A DNA stretch of 64,000 nt from Prevotella corporis DSM 18810 = JCM 8529 (GTDB lineage Bacteria > Bacteroidota > Bacteroidia > Bacteroidales > Bacteroidaceae). The stretch's first letter is position 1. Every line of letters begins with the position of its first letter. This document shows, one piece after another, positions 26,815 to 36,459 of this stretch. The position numbers and the translations under genes are program-made. The notes below the pieces were generated by a model. That model did not search any database. It had not been told where the DNA came from and was given only the letters and a program-made list of their open reading frames with translations. The DNA is taken from positions 62,001 through 126,000 of the forward strand of contig NZ_AUME01000001.1 in assembly GCF_000430525.1 (NCBI RefSeq), read 5' to 3'.

Positions 26815-27186
26815 ATGAATTTCAATAATAATAAAGCAATCTACGAACAGATGGCAGACCGCCTCTGCGACGAGATAATAGCTGGACTATACAAGGCCGA
26901 CGACCGAATACCATCGGTCAGAGAGTATGCCGTTACGCTGGAGGTGAACACCAATACCGCAGTGAAGGCTTACGAACTGTTGGCACGCGAGGAGATAATC
27001 TACAATAAGCGTGGACTGGGCTATTTCGTTTCGCCAGATGCGCAAAAGCAGATTCTCACCCAACGCAAGAAAGAGTTTATGAACGAGATGCTTCCCGAAC
27101 TGTTTCGGCAGATGGAACTTCTGGAAATCAGTGTTGAGGAAGTGGAAAAACAATGGAATAAATACAGAAACGCAGCACTCTCTTAA
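26815..27186 (+). CDS. GntR family transcriptional regulator, YtrA subfamily
   Basis: A 123-residue repressor-type protein: a winged-helix DNA-binding domain (AIYEQMADRLCDEIIAG, DRIPSVREYAVTLEVNTNTAVKAYELL, IIYNKRGLGYFV) followed by only about 45 helical residues, the short C-terminal domain that defines the YtrA subfamily. Such regulators control an adjacent ABC exporter. The 9-bp palindrome at 24161-24184 is the best candidate operator. ATG codons at 26809 and 26815 are both possible starts; MNFNNNKAIYEQ is preferred. Confidence 0.9.
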   Translation: MNFNNNKAIYEQMADRLCDEIIAGLYKADDRIPSVREYAVTLEVNTNTAVKAYELLAREEIIYNKRGLGYFVSPDAQKQILTQRKKEFMNEMLPELFRQMELLEISVEEVEKQWNKYRNAALS

Positions 27187-27242
27187 AGATGTCATCTGCT
27201 GACAGGAAAGAGAAGTTGTGGTCATAAATACAGAAACAAAAA

Positions 27243-29714
27243 ATGAAATTAATCAAGTCATTACTGACAGTGGTGCTTTCGGCCGTCGCAATCGGTCTCA
27301 ATGCACAGACAACAACCATTACAGGCGAGCTCATCGACTCGCTCACACATGAAGGAGAACCTTATGCCACAGTGAGAATCTTCAAGAAAGGAAACACCGA
27401 AAAGCCGGTGGTAATGTTCGTTACCGACGACAATGGAAAGTTCTCGCAGAAGGTCAAGGGACAAGGTCATTACCTGATCACATTCAATGCCATGGGTCGC
27501 AAGGAACTGATACGCAGGATTGAACTTGGAAAGGACGGGGAAACCCTCCACCTTGATTCACTGTTCATTCAGGATGATGTCAAACAACTGAAGGGCGTCG
27601 AGGTGGTAGCGCAGAAGCCTTTGGTAAAAATGGAGACCGACAAGATGACCTACGACGTGCAGGGCGATGTCGATTCGAAGGCCAATACCGTGCTCGATAT
27701 GCTGCGGAAAGTACCGATGGTGACGGTCGATGGGCAGGACAACATCACCGTGAATGGTCAGGGATCATTCAAAGTCTATGTAGATGGAAAGCCAAACGTA
27801 ATGTTCTCTGCCAATCCGTCGCAGATTTTCAAGGCCATGCCTGCCTCTTCGGTGAAATCCATTGAGGTTGTGACCAACCCCGGAGCAAAGTACGATGCCG
27901 AAGGAGTAGGAGGCGTGCTGAATATCGTGATGAACCGCGAGGCGGGACAGCAGCAAAAGAATATGAACGGTTACAATGGGAATATCAGTCTGACAGGAAC
28001 GAATTACGGATGGAGAGGTTCCACGTTCCTTAGCGGACAACAGGGAAAGCTGACCTACAGCGCCAACCTGATGTACGACCGCAAACAGACGAAAGATATT
28101 GAAACAACGATAGAACGGACGTCTGCCGATGGATCGAAGATGACCAACTATACCAAGGGCAAGACTGCCATTCCGTTCATGATGGGTAATATAAGTCTTG
28201 GTTACGAGCTTGACTCGATGAGCAATATCGGGGCATCTTTGGGCATGACCGGTTTCAGTATGGACAACAGCGGGCACACAACCAACACATTCGGCGGAGG
28301 TCTTTACGGCTCAGGCTTCTCCTACGGAAACGATATGGTGATGAACAACGGCAACAAGTCGTTCAATGGAAGTGTTGACTACCAGCGTTTCCTCAACAAG
28401 GCACGCAACAGTAACGTTACCTTAAGTTATCTTTTCAACACATCGCCGGGAACAAACGAGAATCGAAGGGTTTACGACGCCTTGCCGTCGGGCATTCCTT
28501 TCCCACTGAAGGACCTCTACTCTGAGGCCAACACACGAGGAACGGAGCACACGCTCCAAGCCGACTACACCACGCCGGTGGCAAAGGACCAGACGCTCAA
28601 TGCCGGTATGAAGTATATTAACCGCCGAAACACATCTGATTCAAAATTCTACGACCTTGTTGGCGACGAGCAAATCTACAACAAGAAGAACAGTGTGGAG
28701 TACAAAAACACACAAAGCATTCTTGCTGCCTACATCGAATATTCGCTCAAGTATGGCAAATTCGGAGCCAAGATGGGCGCACGATACGAATATACATGGG
28801 AGAAAGTTAATTTTATCGTAGGTCCCGGCAGCGATTTCAAGAAGCAATATGGTAATCTTGTCCCATCTGCGAGCTTCACTTACAACATTACGCCGACCAT
28901 CAACATAGGTATCAACTATGCCATGCGCATCTCTCGTCCGGGCATCACTTATCTGAACCCCTATATTGACCGTTCCAACGCCACGATGTTGACCTATGGT
29001 AATCCTGACTTGAGTGTGGAGACGAGTCATAACGTCAGTCTTGTGTTCAATGCCTTTACTCCGAAGTTCATGGTGAACCTCACCATCGGTGAGAACTTTG
29101 CCGACAATCAGATTGAGCAATTCTCATTTATGGACAATGGAATCCTCAACACCACTTACGGAAACATCGTCCGCAACCGCTGGACCAATGTCAGTTCCTT
29201 CATGAACTATGCGGTAACGCCTAAGACAAGGCTTATTTTCAACGGAGGCTTCGACTATGGCGACATGCGCGCCTCTATGCTTGGAGAAAAGCATTATGGG
29301 TGGCAGGCAATGGGCTTTCTCGGCTTGCAGCAGACGCTACCTCTCGATATCAAGTGGAGTGTCTTCACGGGCGGAATGACAAAGCGTCTCAATCTGCAGG
29401 GCTATGGTAATAGTTTCAGCATGTTCACCACAACGGTTTCCAAGAGTTTCCTGAAGGATAAGCTCGACGTGTCTGTCATGTTCTTCACTCCTCTACGCGA
29501 CAAGATGCGCTTCCACCATTACAGTCATTCCAAAGACTTTGAGCAATTCACGCGCATTGCTTTCCCACTCCGACAGGTTGGATTGACGGTAACATGGAAA
29601 TTTGGTAACACCAAGAAACAGTTCCGTCAGCACCAGAGCAACATCACCAACGACTTCCAAGAAAAGAAGGACGACAACCAGATGGGTGGTGTAGGAGTTG
29701 GTGTAGGAATGTAA
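27243..29714 (+). CDS. Outer-membrane beta-barrel family protein (TonB-receptor-like)
   Basis: An 823-residue outer-membrane protein with signal peptide MKLIKSLLTVVLSAVAIGLNAQ. Next is a carboxypeptidase-regulatory-like beta-sandwich (about 25-105), then a plug-like domain (about 110-235: VLDMLRKVPMVTVDGQDNITVNGQ, VKSIEVVTNPGAKYDAEGVGGVLNIV), then a large barrel rich in NPGTNENR-, YNITPTINIGINYAMRISRPGITYLNP-type strands. No TonB box was seen. It is the last gene of the GntR/ABC operon, 56 nt after the regulator. It may take up or export a compound handled by the ABC exporter; that is inference. Confidence 0.85.
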   Translation: MKLIKSLLTVVLSAVAIGLNAQTTTITGELIDSLTHEGEPYATVRIFKKGNTEKPVVMFVTDDNGKFSQKVKGQGHYLITFNAMGRKELIRRIELGKDGETLHLDSLFIQDDVKQLKGVEVVAQKPLVKMETDKMTYDVQGDVDSKANTVLDMLRKVPMVTVDGQDNITVNGQGSFKVYVDGKPNVMFSANPSQIFKAMPASSVKSIEVVTNPGAKYDAEGVGGVLNIVMNREAGQQQKNMNGYNGNISLTGTNYGWRGSTFLSGQQGKLTYSANLMYDRKQTKDIETTIERTSADGSKMTNYTKGKTAIPFMMGNISLGYELDSMSNIGASLGMTGFSMDNSGHTTNTFGGGLYGSGFSYGNDMVMNNGNKSFNGSVDYQRFLNKARNSNVTLSYLFNTSPGTNENRRVYDALPSGIPFPLKDLYSEANTRGTEHTLQADYTTPVAKDQTLNAGMKYINRRNTSDSKFYDLVGDEQIYNKKNSVEYKNTQSILAAYIEYSLKYGKFGAKMGARYEYTWEKVNFIVGPGSDFKKQYGNLVPSASFTYNITPTINIGINYAMRISRPGITYLNPYIDRSNATMLTYGNPDLSVETSHNVSLVFNAFTPKFMVNLTIGENFADNQIEQFSFMDNGILNTTYGNIVRNRWTNVSSFMNYAVTPKTRLIFNGGFDYGDMRASMLGEKHYGWQAMGFLGLQQTLPLDIKWSVFTGGMTKRLNLQGYGNSFSMFTTTVSKSFLKDKLDVSVMFFTPLRDKMRFHHYSHSKDFEQFTRIAFPLRQVGLTVTWKFGNTKKQFRQHQSNITNDFQEKKDDNQMGGVGVGVGM

Positions 29715-30046
29715 CCCCACTTTAGTCTCCACGGACGAGCGATGAAAGTCGATTCGCCCGTGGGGATTCTCGTTAGGATAAGCCAAGGCATGATCAACCG
29801 CTGTCAATTCAACTCCAACGCTGTTCGACCATGCTTTCAACAAATAATTGTCGATAAAACTTGCATAGTACAAAAAAACTTCTTAAAATTGCACTTGCTA
29901 AGAAAATCAACACGGACAACACCCGAATACGACTGACATGACAGGGCATTTTGCAAGCACCAACACTCAAATTGCTTCCGCAACATTCAGCTGACCGTCC
30001 GTTTCCTCGACAGATAAACTAACAGATGCAAATTAATAAAACAGAA
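29715..30046. other. 332-nt gap with a GC-rich hairpin
   Basis: No gene seen. Near 29730-29764 CCACGGACGA pairs with TCGCCCGTGG (9 of 10 bp); it may end the ABC operon but has no T-run. The rest is AT-rich with no clear promoter box. Confidence 0.5.
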
Positions 30047-32071
30047 ATGAAAAAGAAAACATTACTTGCAGCGATGATGCTGGCAACACTGTCGGCAGGC
30101 GCTCAGAATCTTTCCTCTGGCATAGACAAAGCCAACATGGACCTCAGTGTGAAGCCAGGAACCGACTTCTACCGCTACGCAGCGGGCGGATGGTTGAAGA
30201 AAAATCCCCTCGATGCAGAACACACAAGCAACGGTGCCTTCACAGACCTTTATGAGCAGAACCAGAAACGCATTCAAGGCCTTATCCTTGAATATGCCAC
30301 CCATCCACAGCCAAAGGGCACCCTTGGCCAAAAGCTCGGCAGCCTCTACAACCTCATGATGGATAGCGTGCGCCTTAACCGTGAGGGATATGCGCCACTG
30401 AAGCCCACACTCGCACGCATCGCAGCCATCAAGAACGTCAGAGAGTATCAGATCGTCACCTCACAGCTTGACCGTAGGGGCGACAACACCATGATGTTCG
30501 GCATCGGCGTGGGAGCAGACATGCGCAATGCCAGCATGAACATCGTCTCTATCGAACAGGGTGGCATAGGTCTCGGCACCCGTGACTACTATCTCAACGA
30601 CGATGCACAGACTGTCAAGATTCGTGAGGCCTACAAAGCCTTCGTGAAGAAAATGTTTGAGATGGTAGGTGACGACCCTGCGACTGCCGAAAAGAAGATG
30701 CAGGCAGTTATGACCATCGAAACACGCATTGCAAAGGCAAGCTACGACAAGGTAACCTTGCGCAATATCAACAAGAATTACCACAAGATGAGCTACACAC
30801 AGCTCGTCAGCGATTATCCGGGCATAGACTGGGGCAACGTGTTCCTTCAGAACGGTTTCCCGATGTTCAACGAAGTGGACCTCGGACAGCCCGAACCCAT
30901 TCACGAGGTTGAGAAGATATTGGGCGACACGCCACTCGACGACCTCAAGGCATACGCCGAAGCAAAAGTCATCTCTGGCGCAGCAAGCCATCTCAGCGAT
31001 GCGTTCCGTGCAGAGGCCTTCAAGTTCAGCAGCGTCATGAGTGGTGCACAGAAGGACCGTCCGCGCTGGAAACGCGCCGTGAGCGGTACGAGCGGTGTGT
31101 TCGGCGAGGCCATCGGCAAGCTCTATGTTGAGAAATACTTCCCCGAAAGCAGCAAGCAGCGCATGATAGAACTGGTGAAAAACCTTCAGGTTGCTCTCGG
31201 ACAGCGCATTGCCGAGGCATCATGGATGAGCGCTGAGACAAAGGCCAAGGCACAAGACAAGCTTGAAAACTTCATCGTAAAGATTGGTTATCCTGACAAG
31301 TGGAAGGATTACAGCGGTCTTCAGATCGACGACAGCCTGTCGCTCTATGAGAACCTGCAGAACGTAAGCGAGTTTATGACGATGGATTACATCAACCGAA
31401 AGGTGAACAAGCCTGTTGACAAGACCGAGTGGGGCATGACACCACAAACCGTCAATGCCTACTACAACCCGACTACCAACGAAATCTGTTTCCCGGCAGC
31501 CATCCTTCAGCCACCGTTCTTCGATGCCAATGCCGACGATGCCGTTAACTACGGAGGCATCGGTGCGGTCATCGGCCACGAGATGAGCCACGGCTTTGAC
31601 GATCAGGGATCTCAGTTCGACAAGACGGGAAACCAGCGTGATTGGTGGACGGCACAGGACAAGAAGAACTATGAGGCACGCACCAAGGTGTTGGTTGACC
31701 ACTTCGGCAAGGTGGAGCTCATCCCCGGCAAGAAGATTAACGGCAACCTCACACTCGGTGAGAACATCGGCGACAACGGCGGACTAAATGTTGCTTACCG
31801 TGCTTTCCAGAATAGCATGAAGAAAAATCCGCTCAAGAACAAGGACGGCTTCACACCGGAGCAGCGTTTCTTCCTTTCTTGGGCAAGAGTATGGGCCGGC
31901 AATGCGCGTCCGGAATACATGGAATATCTATTGAACGTCGATCCACACTCACCTAACGAAGCACGTGTCAACGCAGCATTGCCTCACATTGATGGTTGGT
32001 ATGAGGCCTTCAACATTAAGAAAGGCGACAAACTCTTCATTCCGAAGAAGCGGCGCGCACAGATTTGGTAA
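30047..32071 (+). CDS. M13 family metallopeptidase (neprilysin/PepO-like)
   Basis: An exported zinc endopeptidase of 674 residues from MKKKTLLAAMMLATLSAGAQ; an upstream ATG at 30026 adds 7 residues before the signal. The peptidase M13 N-domain (KPGTDFYRYAAGGWLKKNPL) is followed by the catalytic domain with NAYYNPTTNEICFPAAILQPPFF, zinc motif HEMSH (about 511-515) and GENIGDNGGLNVAY supplying the third ligand and catalytic Asp, and the terminal HSPNEARVN region. Length is normal. It probably degrades short peptides outside the inner membrane. Confidence 0.95.
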   Translation: MKKKTLLAAMMLATLSAGAQNLSSGIDKANMDLSVKPGTDFYRYAAGGWLKKNPLDAEHTSNGAFTDLYEQNQKRIQGLILEYATHPQPKGTLGQKLGSLYNLMMDSVRLNREGYAPLKPTLARIAAIKNVREYQIVTSQLDRRGDNTMMFGIGVGADMRNASMNIVSIEQGGIGLGTRDYYLNDDAQTVKIREAYKAFVKKMFEMVGDDPATAEKKMQAVMTIETRIAKASYDKVTLRNINKNYHKMSYTQLVSDYPGIDWGNVFLQNGFPMFNEVDLGQPEPIHEVEKILGDTPLDDLKAYAEAKVISGAASHLSDAFRAEAFKFSSVMSGAQKDRPRWKRAVSGTSGVFGEAIGKLYVEKYFPESSKQRMIELVKNLQVALGQRIAEASWMSAETKAKAQDKLENFIVKIGYPDKWKDYSGLQIDDSLSLYENLQNVSEFMTMDYINRKVNKPVDKTEWGMTPQTVNAYYNPTTNEICFPAAILQPPFFDANADDAVNYGGIGAVIGHEMSHGFDDQGSQFDKTGNQRDWWTAQDKKNYEARTKVLVDHFGKVELIPGKKINGNLTLGENIGDNGGLNVAYRAFQNSMKKNPLKNKDGFTPEQRFFLSWARVWAGNARPEYMEYLLNVDPHSPNEARVNAALPHIDGWYEAFNIKKGDKLFIPKKRRAQIW

Positions 32072-32652
32072 TCGTGTCGTCAGACTGAACGATTCCAGAT
32101 GTCGTGAAGGTAAAAGAAGTTGACAATCAACCAGCCTTCTCTTGATGCTGTAATCGTTTGATAATGACGACTATATACATTCTATCAACAAAAGGTCAGC
32201 TATCGTAGTGTGATAGCTGACCTTTTGCATTGCAATAGCTAACCTTTTGCCTCGTGAAAGCTCACCGTTCGGCAATCGGTTGTGATTTTTTTTTACGGTG
32301 GATTAAAAGTGGATGGTTGTCGGTCAAGAGATACTCTAAGTTGATGAAACTCTCATCGTACTGGCTGTTGGAGCATTCCGTTCCAAAACTGATATGTCCT
32401 TTTCGTAGCGGATGTGACAGACGTGCCTTCGCCTACAATCATGCGCATATTGCTATCGTTGAGTGCGGTAATCGTTCTATGCATGGTGCTGTGGTTTTCC
32501 TCTTGGTTATGCACCTCTGATCTTCCTCACTTCCACAACAGGTTGATAGATACATACAGCATCCATCTTCCTATGGTGTGGTGTAGTATCCGTCAACATT
32601 GTACGTTGTTGTGCGATTCATAGAGGCCACCTTTAATGAATGCCATCTGGAG
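32072..32652. other. 581-nt gap between convergent genes with 22-bp array D
   Basis: The array lies at 32190-32282. Open frames of 60-90 codons in both directions have no recognisable features and probably are not genes. Confidence 0.6.
32190..32282. repeat. 22-bp phased repeat array D (4 units) with a 15-bp perfect hairpin
   Basis: Unit cores at 32195 (AGGTCAGCTATC), 32217 (AGCTGACCTTTTGC), 32239 (AGCTAACCTTTTGC) and 32261 (AGCTCACCG), each 22 bp apart. The first two units form a perfect 15-bp inverted repeat (32190-32204 with 32212-32226) ending in TTTT, which may terminate the M13 gene. Confidence 0.85.
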
Positions 32653-33402
32653 CTAATCCAACAGTGAGGAAAAATAGAATTTCGGGAAATATTTAACGGG
32701 CCTGCCCGTGGCAAGATGGAAAATGGCATTGGTGCAAAGGCCAGCCGTAATCCACGAGGCGATGGAGAGTTGAGGCAGCGGAAGAGTGTCCTTCTCAGCC
32801 CTGTACTGGTTGAGAATCTGCTCCAACCACGGTTGGGGATTCTGCCAAAAAGCACTGTATCCTGTTACATAATCGGCCACTTTCATCTCGAATCGTGAAG
32901 GAATGTCCGACAATTCCGACAGCGAGTGGCGCGATGGGTCGGCTATGGTGAGGAATCCCGCCCATCCGAAATTGTAAGGGTGCAGCACCGGGATGTTTCT
33001 CTCCTTGCATTGCTGGGCAAAGACGAATGCACTCTCGTCATTGTCATCCATTGCCTCGACTGCCACATCTTGATTCTCCAGTATGTCATTTGCATTCTCT
33101 TTCGTGAAGAATTCGTTTCTAAATGTGATGTGGGCTTTGGGATTGATGTCAGAGAGACGCTTCGCCAGACATTCGGCCTTGGGCCGTCCTATATCGGAAG
33201 AAGTGTAGTTCTGTCGGTTGAGGTGACTTTCCTCCACCTTGTCGCCATCAATTATGGTGATGTGTTCAAAGCCAAATCGGAGCGCGCATTCCGCAACGAT
33301 GCTTCCTATGCCTGCTCCGCCAATGATAATCCTGAAGTTCTTGATTGTCTCCTGTTCTTTCTCGCTCACGTAGAGTCGGTTGCTGGTGTATCTATTTTCC
33401 AT
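32653..33402 (-). CDS. ThiF/MoeB/HesA-family (E1-like) protein
   Basis: A 249-residue cytosolic protein from MENRYTSNRLYVSEKEQ. It has a Rossmann nucleotide-binding region IIIGGAGIGSIVAECALRFG, the E1-like signature ITIIDGDKVEESHLNRQNY (adenylate site Arg-Gln-Asn), and DVAVEAMDDNDESAFVFAQQC. Members adenylate the C-terminus of a small ubiquitin-like sulfur carrier or a peptide. No thiS, moaD or similar carrier gene lies near, zinc CxxC pairs are absent, and no clear catalytic cysteine loop was seen. So the substrate is unknown and sulfur transfer is doubtful. Confidence 0.78.
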   Translation of the reverse strand: MENRYTSNRLYVSEKEQETIKNFRIIIGGAGIGSIVAECALRFGFEHITIIDGDKVEESHLNRQNYTSSDIGRPKAECLAKRLSDINPKAHITFRNEFFTKENANDILENQDVAVEAMDDNDESAFVFAQQCKERNIPVLHPYNFGWAGFLTIADPSRHSLSELSDIPSRFEMKVADYVTGYSAFWQNPQPWLEQILNQYRAEKDTLPLPQLSIASWITAGLCTNAIFHLATGRPVKYFPKFYFSSLLD

Positions 33403-33777
33403 TTCACGTATTTTATTTTCTGCAAAAATATCATTCGTTTTCAAATGTAGCACTACACAAAAGGGTAAAAAACAGACTTATTCATGGAAAAGAAACAATT
33501 ATTAACCTAATTCGGTCATTGAGGCCAACATAGGTCAGGAAGTTATGTACGTTGTCAAACTAAATAGTGCTTGATGCCTTGTCGCATACTGTTTGCCTTG
33601 AAAAAAGGAGAGGGATACCGTACTGCCATGATGTGACAACTTGTCATAATTATATTGTTTGCGAAGCCTCGGCACAGCGTTTGTTATTAGAAGAGCAGGT
33701 CGAAAGACCCGTGATGAGTTAATAAAGCGGCTCATCACCTAAACATTGACAACAACAAAATAAAAATTTATACGATT
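33403..33777. other. 375-nt divergent gap: upstream region and leader of dnaK
   Basis: No gene seen. A small palindrome TGACAACTTGTCA (33634-33646) lies ahead of an imperfect -7-like TATATTGTTTG. The expected leader then holds two hairpins: GGTC-GAAA-GACC (33698-33709, GNRA tetraloop) and GTGATGAG/CTCATCAC (33711-33718 with 33731-33738), 39 nt ahead of the dnaK start. No CIRCE element was found. Confidence 0.55.
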
Positions 33778-35679
33778 ATGGGAAAGATTATTGGTATCGA
33801 CTTAGGAACTACAAACTCATGTGTTTCAGTATTTGAAGGCAATGAGCCAGTAGTAATTGCTAACAGCGAAGGAAAACGCACCACACCGTCCATCATTGGT
33901 TTCGTGGAAGGTGGCGAGCGTAAAATTGGTGATCCTGCAAAGCGTCAGGCCATTACCAATCCACAAAAGACGGTTTATTCCATCAAACGCTTCATGGGTG
34001 AAACCTACGAACAGTGCTCAAAAGAGGCAGAACGCGTTCCTTTCAAGGTGGTAAACGAGGGTGGCTACCCACGCGTGCAGATTGACGACCGTAAATATAC
34101 TCCGCAGGAAATCTCTGCAATGGTGCTTCAGAAGATGAAGAAAACAGCAGAGGATTATCTCGGACAAGAAGTTACAGATGCAGTCATCACCGTGCCTGCT
34201 TACTTCTCCGACTCACAGCGTCAGGCTACCAAAGAGGCTGGACAGATTGCAGGTCTCAATGTACAGCGTATTGTGAACGAGCCTACGGCCGCAGCGTTGG
34301 CTTACGGTGTGGATAAGGCAAACAAGGACATGAAGATTGCCGTATTCGACCTCGGTGGCGGTACGTTCGATATCTCCATCCTCGAATTTGGCGGTGGTGT
34401 ATTCGAAGTACTCTCTACCAATGGTGATACTCACTTAGGCGGCGACGACTTCGACCAAGTTATCATCGACTGGCTTGCTGACGGATTTAAGGCCGACGAA
34501 GGTATCGACCTCCGCAAAGACCCGATGGCGATGCAGCGTCTGAAGGAAGCTGCAGAGAAAGCAAAGATTGAGCTTTCAAGCACCACAACAACCGAAATCA
34601 ACCTGCCTTATATCACCGCCGAAGGTGGAGTGCCAAAGCACTTGGTGAAGAGCTTGACACGTGCACAGTTCGAACAGTTGGCACACAGCCTTATTCAGGC
34701 TTGTCTTGTGCCTTGTCAGAACGCTATCCGCGATGCAAAGCTCTCTACATCAGATATCGACGAAGTGATCCTCGTAGGTGGTTCAAGCCGTATTCCGGCC
34801 GTACAGACATTGGTGAAGAACTATTTTGGCAAGGAACCCTCAAAGGGAGTGAACCCCGACGAGGTAGTAGCCGTAGGTGCAGCTATTCAAGGTGCTATCC
34901 TTAATAAGGAGAGCGGTGTGGGCGACATCGTATTACTCGACGTTACTCCGCTGACACTCGGTATTGAGACAATGGGTGGTGTGATGACAAAGCTCATCGA
35001 TGCCAACTCCACCATTCCTTGCAAGAAGAGCGAAGTGTTCTCAACAGCAGCCGACAACCAGACGGAAGTAACCATCCATGTACTTCAGGGAGAACGCCCG
35101 ATGGCAGCACAGAACAAGTCAATTGGTCAGTTCAATCTCACAGGTATCGCCCCGGCTCGTCGTGGTGTGCCACAGATTGAAGTAACATTCGACATCGATG
35201 CCAACGGTATTCTCAACGTATCTGCCAAAGACAAGGCAACAGGCAAAGAGCAGAGCATCCGCATCGAAGCATCCAGCGGTTTGAGTGAAGAGGAAATCAA
35301 CCGTATGAAGGCAGAGGCAGAACAGAACGCAGCAGCCGATAAGGCAGAGCGTGAGAAGATTGACAAGCTCAATCAAGCCGACTCCATGATTTTCACCACG
35401 GAGAACTTCCTTAAGGATAATGGCGACAAGATTCCGGCAGACCAGAAGTCGGGCGTCGAGAGCGCATTGCAGCAGCTCAAGGATGCTCACAAGGCAGCCG
35501 ACGTAGCAGCTATCGACACCGCCATCAACAACCTCAACACCGTCATGCAGGCAGCTTCTCAGCAGATGTACAGCCAAGCTGGTCCACAGCCGGGTGCGGA
35601 CGCTGGTCAGCAGGCTCAACAAGATCAGCCAAAGCAGGACGACACTATCCAAGATGCAGACTTTGAGGAAGTCAAGTAA
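33778..35679 (+). CDS. dnaK: Molecular chaperone DnaK (Hsp70)
   Basis: A cytosolic ATP-dependent chaperone of 633 residues. The N-terminal ATPase domain shows [18 protein letters not shown], the adenosine motif [13 protein letters not shown] and [13 protein letters not shown]. The substrate-binding domain starts near [16 protein letters not shown], followed by a helical lid and a flexible Gln-rich tail ending DADFEEVK. grpE and dnaJ are not adjacent. A strong terminator follows at 35713. Left flank of the accessory island. Confidence 0.98.
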   Translation: MGKIIGIDLGTTNSCVSVFEGNEPVVIANSEGKRTTPSIIGFVEGGERKIGDPAKRQAITNPQKTVYSIKRFMGETYEQCSKEAERVPFKVVNEGGYPRVQIDDRKYTPQEISAMVLQKMKKTAEDYLGQEVTDAVITVPAYFSDSQRQATKEAGQIAGLNVQRIVNEPTAAALAYGVDKANKDMKIAVFDLGGGTFDISILEFGGGVFEVLSTNGDTHLGGDDFDQVIIDWLADGFKADEGIDLRKDPMAMQRLKEAAEKAKIELSSTTTTEINLPYITAEGGVPKHLVKSLTRAQFEQLAHSLIQACLVPCQNAIRDAKLSTSDIDEVILVGGSSRIPAVQTLVKNYFGKEPSKGVNPDEVVAVGAAIQGAILNKESGVGDIVLLDVTPLTLGIETMGGVMTKLIDANSTIPCKKSEVFSTAADNQTEVTIHVLQGERPMAAQNKSIGQFNLTGIAPARRGVPQIEVTFDIDANGILNVSAKDKATGKEQSIRIEASSGLSEEEINRMKAEAEQNAAADKAEREKIDKLNQADSMIFTTENFLKDNGDKIPADQKSGVESALQQLKDAHKAADVAAIDTAINNLNTVMQAASQQMYSQAGPQPGADAGQQAQQDQPKQDDTIQDADFEEVK

Positions 35680-35712
35680 GGCACGATAAATATCTGATAA
35701 GATTTAAAAAGA

Positions 35713-35756
35713 AAAGGGGTGTAAATCAACGATTTACGCCCCTTCTTTGTTTTGTT
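35713..35756 (+). terminator. Rho-independent terminator of dnaK
   Basis: AGGGGTGTAAATC (35715-35727) pairs with GATTTACGCCCCT (35731-35743) over 13 bp with one G-U pair and a 3-nt loop; TCTTTGTTTTGTT follows. Confidence 0.9.
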
Positions 35757-35773
35757 AATCTTTGTTTCTCTGC

Positions 35774-35804
35774 TTGTTTCTTATTGATTTTTGGCTTATA
35801 TTTG
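35774..35804 (+). promoter_or_regulatory. Promoter of the integrase operon of the mobile element
   Basis: TTG at 35774-35776, a 20-nt spacer and TATATTTG at 35797-35804. The first gene starts 100 nt further on, preceded by a good ribosome binding site (AAAGGAGATAGG). Confidence 0.7.
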
Positions 35805-35904
35805 CGACATAATTGCAACACGTACTTAATTGGCGACAATACCATACTTGTGTGTACATAATACCACTTATATTACTTATGATAACTTAAAAGGAGATAG
35901 GAAG

Positions 35905-36459
35905 ATGTCAAAGGCTAAATTTGAAATTAAACGCAAATGTGAGGTTTGTGGAAAAGTGTTCATGGCGGCAACCTTAGAATCAAGGTATTGCAGTCGTCGA
36001 TGTACCAACATTGCCTACAAACAGAGAAAAGTTGAGAAGGCAGAACAAGAGCGATTACAGAAGATAGCAGAAAGTGTGCCTGATGCTCGCGATTATATTA
36101 CAGTTCAAGAGGCTGTTGCAATGTTCAACGTCAGTAGAGGAACCATTTACAGACTTATTCATGAAGGAAGTGTTCCGGCAATCAATGTTGGACAGAGATT
36201 AACAAGAATCAGCAAATCTTCTTGCATTGCCCTATTAACGGCCAGAGACTTCAACCCTCCTAAAGTTGATCTGGGTGATGGTATCTATAATATGAATCCA
36301 GACCACTGCTACACCATTGGAGAAATATCTAAGAAATTTGATGTAGATGATAGTACCGTTTGGGCACATATCCGAAAATACTCTATTCCAACTCGCCAGA
36401 TAGGTAACTATGTGTATGCACCAAAATCCGAAATTGATAAACTATACAGCAGTCTATGA
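35905..36459 (+). CDS. Zinc-ribbon plus double helix-turn-helix protein of the mobile element
   Basis: A 184-residue DNA-binding protein. An N-terminal zinc-binding segment (CEVCGKVFMAATLESRYCSRRC, split here as CxxC and CxxxC) is followed by two excisionase/MerR-like helix-turn-helix units, YITVQEAVAMFNVSRGTIYRLI and YTIGEISKKFDVDDSTVWAHI. Proteins of this build are commonly encoded just ahead of the integrase in Bacteroidetes mobilizable elements, where a regulatory or excision role is likely. The start at 35905 is set by a strong Shine-Dalgarno; upstream in-frame ATG codons lack one. Overlaps the integrase start by 4 nt (ATGA). Confidence 0.85.
   Translation: MSKAKFEIKRKCEVCGKVFMAATLESRYCSRRCTNIAYKQRKVEKAEQERLQKIAESVPDARDYITVQEAVAMFNVSRGTIYRLIHEGSVPAINVGQRLTRISKSSCIALLTARDFNPPKVDLGDGIYNMNPDHCYTIGEISKKFDVDDSTVWAHIRKYSIPTRQIGNYVYAPKSEIDKLYSSL

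Noticed and set aside
32254..32520. 88-codon plus-strand frame after array D
   Set aside because: It starts inside the repeat array and shows no protein-like features.
8265..33654. TTGTCATAATTATA occurs both upstream of the giant secreted gene (8265-8278) and of dnaK (33641-33654)
   Set aside because: A shared AT-rich 14-mer is expected several times by chance in 64 kb; no further context is shared.
33403..33777. CIRCE operator upstream of dnaK
   Set aside because: No TTAGCACTC/GAGTGCTAA inverted repeat is present.
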